Positions 1 to 5,752 of a stretch of 7,324 nucleotides of DNA are shown one piece after another (position 1 is the first letter of the stretch; every line of letters starts with the position of its first letter). The DNA comes from Gammaproteobacteria bacterium. Its GTDB lineage: Bacteria > Pseudomonadota > Gammaproteobacteria > QOAV01. Below the pieces are notes generated by a model that did not search any database, had not been told where the DNA came from, and saw nothing but the letters and a program-made list of their open reading frames with translations. The stretch covers positions 1 to 7,324 of the forward strand of contig JALXFQ010000114.1 in assembly GCA_027067235.1 (NCBI GenBank). Reading direction: 5' to 3'. The translations under genes were made by a program, and so were the position numbers.

Positions 1-62
1 CCGGAGACCATCACCACCGCTTTTTGTCCGTCATCCGGCCGGCGCTCAGCAGCCACGTTCAT
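1..62 (-). CDS. queC: QueC, 7-cyano-7-deazaguanine (preQ0) synthase, N-terminal fragment
   Basis: Only the first 20 or so codons lie in the window; the gene runs off the low-coordinate edge. The frame reads MNVAAERRPDD followed by GQKAVVMVSG. The last part matches the first beta strand and the opening of the ATP-binding SGG(x)DS loop of QueC, which turns 7-carboxy-7-deazaguanine, ammonia and ATP into preQ0. The start is uncertain. ATG at 62 gives a 17-base overlap with queE. GTG at 56 is better placed behind the Shine-Dalgarno-like GGGGTGAT at 68-61. The N-terminal tail before the strand is a few residues longer than usual. Position directly after queE, which makes the QueC substrate, supports the call. 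The identification rests on about ten residues plus context; the SGG motif itself is cut by the window end. Confidence 0.8.
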   Translation of the reverse strand, partial: MNVAAERRPDDGQKAVVMVS

Positions 63-738
63 CACCCCACAGCAGCTTGTGCAATTGCAGTTGCAGGCGC
101 ACCGGCAGATTTTCCCGCAGTATCCAGCGCGCCAGCTGCGCCGCATCCAGTTGTCCATGCACCGGGGAGAACAGCACTTCACAGCGCGCCGCCAGATTGT
201 GTTCACGCATGAGTTCCACGCTCCAGTCAAAATCCGCCCGGTCGCAGAGTACGAACTTCAGCTGGTCTTTTTGCCTGAGCAGGGCGAGATTGTCGTAGCG
301 GTTGCGTTCTGATTCGCCGGAGCCGGGTGTTTTCATATCAAGAACGATGCTGGTGCGCGGGTCCACGGCGGATATGGCCATGGCGCCGCTGGTTTCCAGG
401 GATACCTGATAACCGGCATCACACAGGCTTTTCAGTAGTGAATGACAAGCCTTCTGGGCCAGCGGTTCACCGCCGGTAACGCATACCAGCGGGCAGCGGT
501 AGCCGGCCACTTTCCCGACAACGGCCTGCTCGCTCATCCATTCGCCGCCGCGAAAAGCGTATTCCGTATCGCAATAAACACAACGCAGCGGACAACCGCT
601 GAGGCGCACAAACACCGTGGGCATGCCGGCCGTCCGCGCTTCGCCCTGCAGCGAATGGAAGATTTCGCTGATGCGCAGAGCGGGCTGGTTTGCGCCGGCA
701 GGCGGTTTACTGCCCCGCGCCTTGCTTTCGCTTGTCAC
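46..738 (-). CDS. queE: QueE, 7-carboxy-7-deazaguanine synthase (radical SAM)
   Basis: This 230-residue protein converts 6-carboxytetrahydropterin to 7-carboxy-7-deazaguanine, the radical-SAM ring contraction in queuosine/preQ0 synthesis. It shows the family opening ISEIFHSLQGE (residues 23-33), the [4Fe-4S] ligands Cys49, Cys53 and Cys56 in a CxxxCxxC motif followed by the DTEYAF loop, the SAM-contacting GGEP at 89-92, LETSG at 114-118, and a DMKTPGSGE segment at 134-142. The C-terminal QLHKLLWG segment is also typical. Length is normal (E. coli about 223). The start is GTG at 738. It is the only ordinary start in frame after the stop at 753-751 and before Met39, which would remove the family opening. 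It lies inside the end of cpoB (32-base overlap) and has only a weak Shine-Dalgarno site, so translational coupling to cpoB is likely. The first 20 residues are a non-conserved, probably flexible extension. Confidence 0.96.
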   Translation of the reverse strand: MTSESKARGSKPPAGANQPALRISEIFHSLQGEARTAGMPTVFVRLSGCPLRCVYCDTEYAFRGGEWMSEQAVVGKVAGYRCPLVCVTGGEPLAQKACHSLLKSLCDAGYQVSLETSGAMAISAVDPRTSIVLDMKTPGSGESERNRYDNLALLRQKDQLKFVLCDRADFDWSVELMREHNLAARCEVLFSPVHGQLDAAQLARWILRENLPVRLQLQLHKLLWGDERGC

Positions 739-1762
739 TGCTGATCTGGGTCAGGCGATTTTTCGCGGCCACCGACACGCGGGAGCCCGGATATTGGCTG
801 ACCACCTGATTCAGCGTCGCCTCGGCCGCAGCCAGATCGCCCAGTTCGTAGTAGCTGTAGCCCTTTTTCAGCAGGGCCTCGGGCGCCTTGTCGCTGTCCG
901 GATAGTTCTGCACCACCTTGTCGAATTCAGTGACCGCCCGGTCAAACGCCCGCATGGCATACAGGGCTTCGCCCGACCAGTACTGCGCATTGTCCGCCAG
1001 CGGACTGGCCGGATAGTTCGATACGAACTGCTGCAGTGCGCTGTGGGCCTCATCGAAGCGGCTTTGTTTCAGCAGACCAAAAGCCTGGTCATAGGTAGCC
1101 TGTTCGTTTTCACTCACCGCAGTAGCACCCTGGGCGGGCGCGCCGCTGCCGGCATCTGACGTCTCCCTGTGCGCGATCCCGGCGTCATCGGGCGTGGCTT
1201 CGGGGGCCATGTCGGCAGAGCCGCCGGATGCGCCGGGCTGGCTCGCAGCCGGCGCCATCGCCCCGTCATTCGGCGCCGGTTCCGGCTGATTTTCGTCTGC
1301 CGCAGCCGCGGATTCCGGTTCACCCGCGCCGGGCATGGTGCTGCCATCATCCGCACCCGATTCGGCAGCCACATCCTGCGCCGCCGGAACCTGCCGGGAA
1401 TCGGTCGTTGCCGTGGAGTCTGCCGGCGTCTGTTGAGTGTTCGCGTCAACGGCTTCATTGGCATCGGCAGAATCGGAGGATCCACGCAGCTGCCCGAAGC
1501 GCTGTGGCACCCTTGGCTGTCCCGCAGTATTGCCGGAGGCGCCCATGCGGGACTTCATCTGGTCAATTTCGTAAGACTTGAGCTCCAGCTGGTTACGCAA
1601 CTGTTTCACTTCGTCACGCAAATCCTGGATTTCACTGTGCAGTGTGCGGGTAGCCGAGCTCAGGCGTTGATCTGTGGTCGGCCCGGCCGGTTGCGGCGGC
1701 GGAGTCGCGCAGCCGGCCATTCCGGCAAGCGTTGCGATGAGTATTGCAGAGCGGCGTTTCAT
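707..1762 (-). CDS. cpoB: CpoB (YbgF), Tol-Pal-associated periplasmic TPR protein, probable lipoprotein form
   Basis: CpoB coordinates septal peptidoglycan synthesis (PBP1B/LpoB in E. coli) with Tol-driven outer-membrane constriction. I chose ATG at 1762 (351 residues) over an in-frame TTG at 1774, because ATG starts a clean export signal: MKRRS, then a hydrophobic stretch ending LAGMAGC. Cys18 looks like a lipobox cysteine and is followed by Ala, so outer-membrane sorting would be expected. Residues about 29-73 are heptad-like (SEIQDLRDEVKQLRNQLE) and match the N-terminal trimerising coiled coil. Residues about 74-219 form a low-complexity linker rich in Ala, Asp, Glu, Ser, Pro and Gly. Residues about 220-340 hold three TPR-like units, marked by YDQAFGLLKQSRFDEA, AQYWSGEALYAMRAFDRA and LLKKGYSYYELGDLAAAEA. 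E. coli CpoB is about 263 residues and has an ordinary cleaved signal, so both the linker and the lipobox are departures from it. No good Shine-Dalgarno site precedes the start. The gene lies just after a terminator. Confidence 0.92.
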   Translation of the reverse strand: MKRRSAILIATLAGMAGCATPPPQPAGPTTDQRLSSATRTLHSEIQDLRDEVKQLRNQLELKSYEIDQMKSRMGASGNTAGQPRVPQRFGQLRGSSDSADANEAVDANTQQTPADSTATTDSRQVPAAQDVAAESGADDGSTMPGAGEPESAAAADENQPEPAPNDGAMAPAASQPGASGGSADMAPEATPDDAGIAHRETSDAGSGAPAQGATAVSENEQATYDQAFGLLKQSRFDEAHSALQQFVSNYPASPLADNAQYWSGEALYAMRAFDRAVTEFDKVVQNYPDSDKAPEALLKKGYSYYELGDLAAAEATLNQVVSQYPGSRVSVAAKNRLTQISSDKRKQGAGQ

Positions 1763-1775
1763 ATCTCGTACCAAT

Positions 1776-1805
1776 AAAAAACGGCGGGGGAAAATCCACC
1801 CGCCG
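1776..1805 (-). terminator. Intrinsic terminator after pal, in the leader of cpoB
   Basis: On the minus strand CGGCGGG (1805-1799) pairs perfectly with CCCGCCG (1788-1782). This makes a 7-base-pair, nearly all-G/C stem with a 10-base loop, followed at once by six T residues (1781-1776). This is a textbook Rho-independent terminator for transcription coming from pal. On the plus strand the hairpin has no T tract, so it acts in one direction only. The T tract ends 13 bases before the cpoB ATG at 1762. cpoB, queE and queC must therefore depend on read-through, and the hairpin may lower their expression relative to tol-pal. Confidence 0.85.
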
Positions 1806-1826
1806 AGTATTTGAACAAACGGGCAA

Positions 1827-2363
1827 TCAGTAAATCAGCTCAACCCGGCGGTTCTTGCTCCAGGCGGCTTCATTATGGCCCAGTTCCAGTGGCTTTTCTT
1901 CGCCATAGGAAGTGGTGACGATACGGTTCCGGTCGACGCCCAGAGCCGACATCAGCTCGGCCACCGCTTCGGCGCGTTTCTCACCCAGGGCGAGGTTGTA
2001 TTCACGCGTTCCGCGTTCGTCGGCGTGACCTTCCAGCGTAATGTTGGTACCGGGATGACCCACCAGATACTGGGCGTGCGCCTCAATTACAGCCTGCGCG
2101 GCCGGCTCCACCGAATAGCTGTTATATTCAAAGAAAATCCTGCGGTGGGACAGCGGGTCGCCGGGATAATTCCCGAACTGGCCTTCCTCGCTGATCGCCA
2201 TGGCATTGATGTCGCCATCACCACTTCCCGGAATCGCTTCGGCGCCATCACCGGGAGCGGCTTCTCCGCCGGTATCCACGCCCTCCGGCTTCATCGGGTC
2301 GGCGGCGCACCCGGCAAGGCCAAATGCCACCAGAACAATCAACAGAAACTTTTTATTCAACAC
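1827..2363 (-). CDS. pal: Pal, peptidoglycan-associated outer-membrane lipoprotein (OprL)
   Basis: Pal anchors the outer membrane to peptidoglycan and is the target moved to the septum by TolB/TolA. This 178-residue protein has a lipoprotein signal (MLNKKFLLIVLVAFGLAGC) with lipobox LAGC and Cys19 as the lipidated residue; Ala at +2 predicts outer-membrane sorting. A Gly/Asp/Glu-rich tether (about 20-65) leads to an OmpA-like domain (about 73-178) with IFFEYNS, LEGHADERGTREYNLALGEKRA and the terminal NRRVELIY. Asp115 and Arg130 sit where OmpA-family proteins bind diaminopimelate. Length is normal (E. coli 173). The start is GTG at 2363, six bases after a strong AGAGGAG. A TTG at 2360 is the next in-frame alternative and would shorten the protein by one residue. 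The gene begins 12 bases after the tolB stop and is followed by a strong terminator. Confidence 0.98.
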   Translation of the reverse strand: MLNKKFLLIVLVAFGLAGCAADPMKPEGVDTGGEAAPGDGAEAIPGSGDGDINAMAISEEGQFGNYPGDPLSHRRIFFEYNSYSVEPAAQAVIEAHAQYLVGHPGTNITLEGHADERGTREYNLALGEKRAEAVAELMSALGVDRNRIVTTSYGEEKPLELGHNEAAWSKNRRVELIY

Positions 2364-2369
2364 GATTTT

Positions 2370-2376
2370 CTCCTCT
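2370..2376 (-). promoter_or_regulatory. Ribosome binding site of pal
   Basis: AGAGGAG lies 6 bases before the GTG at 2363, and its first base is the last base of the tolB TAA stop codon. This strong site makes the non-ATG start credible and fits the need for Pal in large amounts. Terminating tolB ribosomes could help loading. Confidence 0.8.
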
Positions 2377-3689
2377 TATAAACCTCGATTAAACGGCGAC
2401 CATGACGGTTCCCTGACATCTCCGGATTGCACGCGCAGTGTTTGTTGCACCTTGCCATCCGCGGATACCGCCGCCATGACGCCACGCCCACCCTTTTCCG
2501 TAGCGTACAATATCATATCACCATTTGGCGCAAAGCTGGGTGATTCGTCCAGGCGGGTACCGGTCAGCACCTTGAAACGTCCGCTGCGCTGATCCAGCGT
2601 GGCTATATGAAAGCCGCTGTCATTCTGCGTTACCATGACAATTTTTGTTCCGTCCGGCGCGTACGATGCACGGGCATTGTATTTGCCTTCAAAAGTCAGG
2701 CGTCGGGGGCTGCCGCCACTGGCCGACATTTTGTAGATCTGCGGCCGGCCGGCACGATCGGACGTGAATATCAGGCTGCGTCCATCAGGCGACCAGGCCG
2801 GTTCGGTATCGATGGAGCGGTGACGGGTCAGCCGGCGCGGCTGCTTCGTCGCCAGGTTCATCACATAGATTTCCGGATTGCCGTCCTTTGACGATGAAAA
2901 AGCCAGCTGGCTGCCATCGGGCGACCAGGCTGGCGCGCTGTTCAGGCCGCGGAATCTGGCCACCAGCTGGCGATTGCCGCTAGACAGGTTCTGCACATAG
3001 ATCATGGAGCGTTTCTTCTCGAACGAGACATAGGCCAGCTTGCGCCCGTCCGGCGACCAGGCCGGCGACATGATGGGCTCTTTCGAGGTCAGCACATTCC
3101 TGGCATTGTAGGCATCGGAATCGGCCACCCACAGCTGATAAGTCGCTTTCCCCTTGCCCAGACGACGGGCCGTCACATAGGCGATGCGCGTATCGAACGC
3201 GCCCTTGCGGCCGGTAAGCTTCTCGTAAATATAATCGGAGATCTTGTGCGCCACGCGGCGCAGTTTGGCGCTGCTGACAGTATAGCGGTAGCCGCCCAGC
3301 TGGGTCTGGCGCAATACATCGTAAAGCTTGAAATCCACCTGGTAACGATCACCGCCCAGGGCTTTTACATCACCCACTGCCACCGCCTCGGCCTTGAGCA
3401 AACGCCAGTCCTTGTAACTGATTACCGAATTCGCCCCCGGCATGGAGAGAAAGTTTTCCTTCGGCAAGGTATCAAAGCGGCCACTGCGGGTCAGATCCGC
3501 GTTGACGATGGCCGCCAGATCCTGCGGCGCGGCGGCATTGCCGTGAAATGGCACAATGGCGACCGCGATACCGGCATCCACACCGCGATTGATTTCGATG
3601 GTCAATACCGCCTGGGCAGTTGTCAGAAACAACAGCAAGCCCAGCCCGCCCAGCCACTTAACCAGACTCATGTGTGTCGTCTTTTTCAT
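2376..3689 (-). CDS. tolB: TolB, periplasmic beta-propeller of the Tol-Pal system
   Basis: TolB binds Pal in the periplasm and is pulled off by TolA, which frees Pal to bind peptidoglycan. Counting from ATG 3689 (437 residues), residues 1-27 form a Sec signal ending TTAQA. The mature chain would begin VLTIEINRGVDAG, the N-terminal strand that in E. coli TolB switches between TolA contact and self-contact. An N-terminal alpha/beta domain (about 28-165) holds AIVPFHG and the YRYTVSSAKLRRVAHKISD segment. The C-terminal six-bladed propeller shows repeats at about 209, 253 and 297 (PAWSPDG), 342 (SYAPDG), 385 (SFAPNG) and 428 (SWSPF). The start at 3689 has AGGA seven bases upstream. An in-frame ATG two codons earlier (3695) has that AGGA almost touching it, so it is less likely; ATG 3671 is a further alternative. 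Length is normal (E. coli 430). Only 9 bases separate this start from the tolA stop codon. Confidence 0.97.
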   Translation of the reverse strand: MKKTTHMSLVKWLGGLGLLLFLTTAQAVLTIEINRGVDAGIAVAIVPFHGNAAAPQDLAAIVNADLTRSGRFDTLPKENFLSMPGANSVISYKDWRLLKAEAVAVGDVKALGGDRYQVDFKLYDVLRQTQLGGYRYTVSSAKLRRVAHKISDYIYEKLTGRKGAFDTRIAYVTARRLGKGKATYQLWVADSDAYNARNVLTSKEPIMSPAWSPDGRKLAYVSFEKKRSMIYVQNLSSGNRQLVARFRGLNSAPAWSPDGSQLAFSSSKDGNPEIYVMNLATKQPRRLTRHRSIDTEPAWSPDGRSLIFTSDRAGRPQIYKMSASGGSPRRLTFEGKYNARASYAPDGTKIVMVTQNDSGFHIATLDQRSGRFKVLTGTRLDESPSFAPNGDMILYATEKGGRGVMAAVSADGKVQQTLRVQSGDVREPSWSPFNRGL

Positions 3690-3696
3690 CAGCATT

Positions 3697-3700
3697 TCCT
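3697..3700 (-). promoter_or_regulatory. Ribosome binding site of tolB, deciding its start
   Basis: AGGA overlaps the last two bases of the tolA TAG stop (3701-3699). It sits 7 bases before ATG 3689 but only one base before ATG 3695, which favours the later start. The overlap with the stop codon suggests coupling to tolA translation. Confidence 0.6.
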
Positions 3701-4580
3701 AACCACAAGGGTTGAATACAAACTCGATTTCCCGGTAAAACTGGAACAGTTGAGGATCCGGCGGCAAAGGCAGGGGCGACGCCCGCAAAAAAGCCGCCTC
3801 GACGCTGCGGTCAAACACCGGATCGCCGCTGCCGCGAATCACCCGCACATTCCTGACGACGCCACCGGGAGCCAGTTGCACCCGCACTTTGGCGGTATGA
3901 CATTGCTGCCCGTTGTAACGCCAGTTGCTCTCCACCTTGGCCTGAATACGCGCGGCATAGCGGTTGAATTCGGCATCGGCGCGCCGCTCCAGCGCCTGCC
4001 GTGCTTTTTTCGCCTCGGCCGCCTTGCGCTTCTTCTCGGCTTCGCGTTTTTTCAGCGCTTCCGCCTTTTTCTTTTTTTCCTGTTCTTTTCTCAGTTTTTC
4101 CGCTTTTTTCTTTTCTTCCGCCTTGCGCTTCTTCTCGGCCTCCCTGCGTTTTAGCTCTTCCGCCTTGCGTTTTTTCTCGGCTGCCTTGCGTTGCTGTTCT
4201 TCCCGCTTTTTCTTTTTTGCCAGTTCGTCCAGCTGCTTTTTTTCGAGTTGTTTTTTCTTTTCCAGTTCCCGCAGGCGCTGCTCTTCCTGATGGCGCTTCT
4301 GTTGCAACGCCTCCAGTTCTTTCTTGCGTTGCAATGCTTCCTGTTTTTTCTGTTCTTCCTTTGCCCTGATCTGCTCCACGACCTGCTGGACTTTCTGCTC
4401 ATCCACAGCCTGCGCCTGAATGATGGGCTCGGCAGACAGGTTTTTTTTTGCGCCCATCGGTTTTGACGAAAGGGAAAAATTCAACACCAACACCGACAAC
4501 AGCGCCAGATGCACAGCCAAAGACAACAGGAACGGCAGCAAGACGCCATGACCACGCCGTTTTGTGCGATGCGATCTCAT
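3699..4580 (-). CDS. tolA: TolA, periplasm-spanning energy transducer of the Tol-Pal system
   Basis: TolA is held by TolQ/TolR at the inner membrane and reaches across the periplasm to TolB/Pal; it is also a common entry point for colicins and filamentous phage. This 293-residue form has a basic cytoplasmic end (MRSHRTKRRGHG) and one membrane helix (about 13-35) with Ser20 and His24 in the S-xxx-H arrangement that contacts TolQR. Residues about 55-200 are a long Lys/Glu/Ala/Arg/Gln helix (domain II, with repeats such as AEKKRKAEE). A C-terminal TolA III domain (about 200-293) includes FNRYAARIQAKVESNW, RVQLAPGGVVRNVRVIRGSG and DRSVEAAF. Cys227 and Cys292 are candidates for the domain III disulphide known in E. 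coli. Domain II is much shorter than in E. coli TolA (421 residues in total). The start ATG overlaps the tolR stop (ATGA), so translation is probably coupled. Domain II codons make the coding strand unusually A-rich. Confidence 0.97.
   Translation of the reverse strand: MRSHRTKRRGHGVLLPFLLSLAVHLALLSVLVLNFSLSSKPMGAKKNLSAEPIIQAQAVDEQKVQQVVEQIRAKEEQKKQEALQRKKELEALQQKRHQEEQRLRELEKKKQLEKKQLDELAKKKKREEQQRKAAEKKRKAEELKRREAEKKRKAEEKKKAEKLRKEQEKKKKAEALKKREAEKKRKAAEAKKARQALERRADAEFNRYAARIQAKVESNWRYNGQQCHTAKVRVQLAPGGVVRNVRVIRGSGDPVFDRSVEAAFLRASPLPLPPDPQLFQFYREIEFVFNPCG
4019..4181 (-). repeat. In-frame direct repeats in tolA domain II
   Basis: A 22-base unit at 4019-4040 is repeated identically at 4118-4139, and again with a few changes at 4160-4181. 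Offsets are 99 and 42 bases, both multiples of three, so all copies encode the same AEKKRKA helix segment. This looks like internal duplication of the coding sequence of the long helix, or codon-constrained convergence on it, rather than a mobile or regulatory repeat. Such repeats allow in-frame length changes of domain II by recombination. Confidence 0.75.
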
Positions 4581-5008
4581 TCCGGTGGCTGGGTCAGTAG
4601 TCCGACACTGGGCACTCCCGCCTGTTGTAACGCTGCCATGGCCTGCACGACCGTGCCGTAATCGACGCCCTTGTCACCGCGCACCATGAAATCGGTTTTT
4701 GTATGATTGGCCGCGTCGATACGCAGCATTGCCGCCGCCTTGGTGACAATGTCGTTGAGCGTGGCGGGCGTCTCCTCTTCCTCGTTAACAAAATACCGGC
4801 CATCAGCCGTGATATTGACAACAAAGGGTTCCGTTTCCTTCGGCTCCACGTCACGGGCGGAGGCCTGCGGCAGCGCCACGTCCACGCCTTCGGTGAGCAG
4901 CGGCGTGGTAATCATGAAAATCACCAGCAGCACCAGCATGACATCGATATAGGGAACCACGTTGATTTCCGACATCGGCTTGCGACGCCGCGAACGGTAA
5001 CTGCTCAT
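4577..5008 (-). CDS. tolR: TolR, inner-membrane proton-channel subunit (ExbD/TolR family)
   Basis: TolR works with TolQ to convert the proton gradient into movement of TolA. The 143-residue protein (E. coli 142) has a short basic cytoplasmic end (SYRSRRRKPMSEINVVPYIDV) and one membrane helix at about 18-38. Asp22 near the start of the helix is the residue that corresponds to the essential proton-carrying Asp23 of E. coli TolR. A periplasmic domain (about 42-143) contains VDVALPQAS, VNITADGRYFVN and GDKGVDYGTVVQAMAALQQAGV. GGAAGA six bases before ATG 5008 is a usable Shine-Dalgarno site. The ATG overlaps the tolQ stop by four bases (ATGA), as it does again at the tolR/tolA junction, so the three genes are likely co-translated to fix subunit ratios. 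Confidence 0.98.
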   Translation of the reverse strand: MSSYRSRRRKPMSEINVVPYIDVMLVLLVIFMITTPLLTEGVDVALPQASARDVEPKETEPFVVNITADGRYFVNEEEETPATLNDIVTKAAAMLRIDAANHTKTDFMVRGDKGVDYGTVVQAMAALQQAGVPSVGLLTQPPE

Positions 5009-5721
5009 GATTCATCTTCCGCACGACGCCGGCGCGAACCGTACAGCTGACGGTTGATAATGCTCAGCAGTTCTTCCATGAAATTCTCATAGCGAAACGC
5101 CAGCCGTTCCACATCATGGGAAAAACGATTGTAGGCGACCACGGCGGGGATGGCCGCGAACAGGCCCATGGCCGTGGCCACCAGCGCTTCGGCGATGCCC
5201 GGCGCCACAGTGCCGATAGTGACGTGTTTGATGCTGCCAAGCGAGCGAAACGAGTTCATGATGCCCCATACCGTGCCGAACAAGCCGACATAGGGACTGG
5301 TGGAACCCACCGTGGCAAGAAACGACAAATGGGTTTCCAGGTCGTCGATTTCACGCGCCAGTGATACGCGCATGGCGCGCTGTACGCCGTTGACGATATC
5401 CGGCTTGGCGACATCCTTTTCCGCCAGCCGTTTGAATTCAGTGAGGCCGTTGACAAACATCGCCGCCATGCCCATGGGTTGCACATGACCGGATGTGTAA
5501 CGATTGTAGAGCTTGTCCATTTCGCCGCCCTGCCAGAATTCTTCTTCGAACTGGTCGGCCTCGCGCCTGGCCGCGCGCAGGGAGAGCCACTTGCGGGCTA
5601 TCATGGTCCAGGAAATAATCGACGCCACCAGCAGCAGCGCCATGACCAGTTGCACCAGCAGACTGGCGTTCGTTATCAGGTGCAGAATGGACAGGTCATT
5701 CTGCGTTGCGGTCAATTCCAT
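5005..5721 (-). CDS. tolQ: TolQ, inner-membrane proton-channel subunit (ExbB/MotA family)
   Basis: TolQ forms the pentameric channel that surrounds the TolR helices and drives TolA. The 238-residue protein (E. coli 230) has three membrane helices at about 18-40, 135-158 and 170-197, with a large cytoplasmic loop between the first two. The second and third carry the family motifs SPYVGLFGTVWGIMNSF and APGIAEALVATAMGLFAAIPAVVAYNRF. Thr150 and Thr183 line up with Thr145 and Thr178 of E. coli TolQ, polar residues lining the proton path. A cytoplasmic tail continues with the helix NFMEELLSIINRQL and ends in a basic then acidic stretch (SRRRRAEDES). ATG 5721 is preceded by AGGGGA, 11 bases upstream, a slightly long spacing. 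The gene begins 31 bases after the ybgC stop with no visible terminator between, which fits a single operon. Confidence 0.98.
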   Translation of the reverse strand: MELTATQNDLSILHLITNASLLVQLVMALLLVASIISWTMIARKWLSLRAARREADQFEEEFWQGGEMDKLYNRYTSGHVQPMGMAAMFVNGLTEFKRLAEKDVAKPDIVNGVQRAMRVSLAREIDDLETHLSFLATVGSTSPYVGLFGTVWGIMNSFRSLGSIKHVTIGTVAPGIAEALVATAMGLFAAIPAVVAYNRFSHDVERLAFRYENFMEELLSIINRQLYGSRRRRAEDES

Positions 5722-5752
5722 GTAATCTTGCTTCCCCTGTATGTTTGGCCGG

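Noticed and set aside
1763..1774. TTG at 1774 as the start of cpoB, adding four residues
   Set aside because: It would put VRD before the basic part of the signal, is immediately preceded by the terminator T tract with no Shine-Dalgarno site, and ATG 1762 gives a standard export signal.
1169..1777. Open frame of 202 codons on the plus strand opposite cpoB
   Set aside because: Arg/Gly-rich composition is what the complement of the Ala/Asp/Pro-rich linker gives; no ribosome binding site or recognisable domain.
3690..3695. ATG at 3695 as the start of tolB
   Set aside because: The only nearby AGGA would be one base from this codon but seven bases from ATG 3689, so the later start is favoured. 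The difference is two residues in the signal peptide and has no functional weight.
3246..4154. Long open frame of 302 codons on the plus strand opposite tolB and tolA
   Set aside because: It is antisense to two well-supported genes, has a phenylalanine/leucine-rich end that is simply the complement of the tolA lysine codons, and matches no family I recognise.
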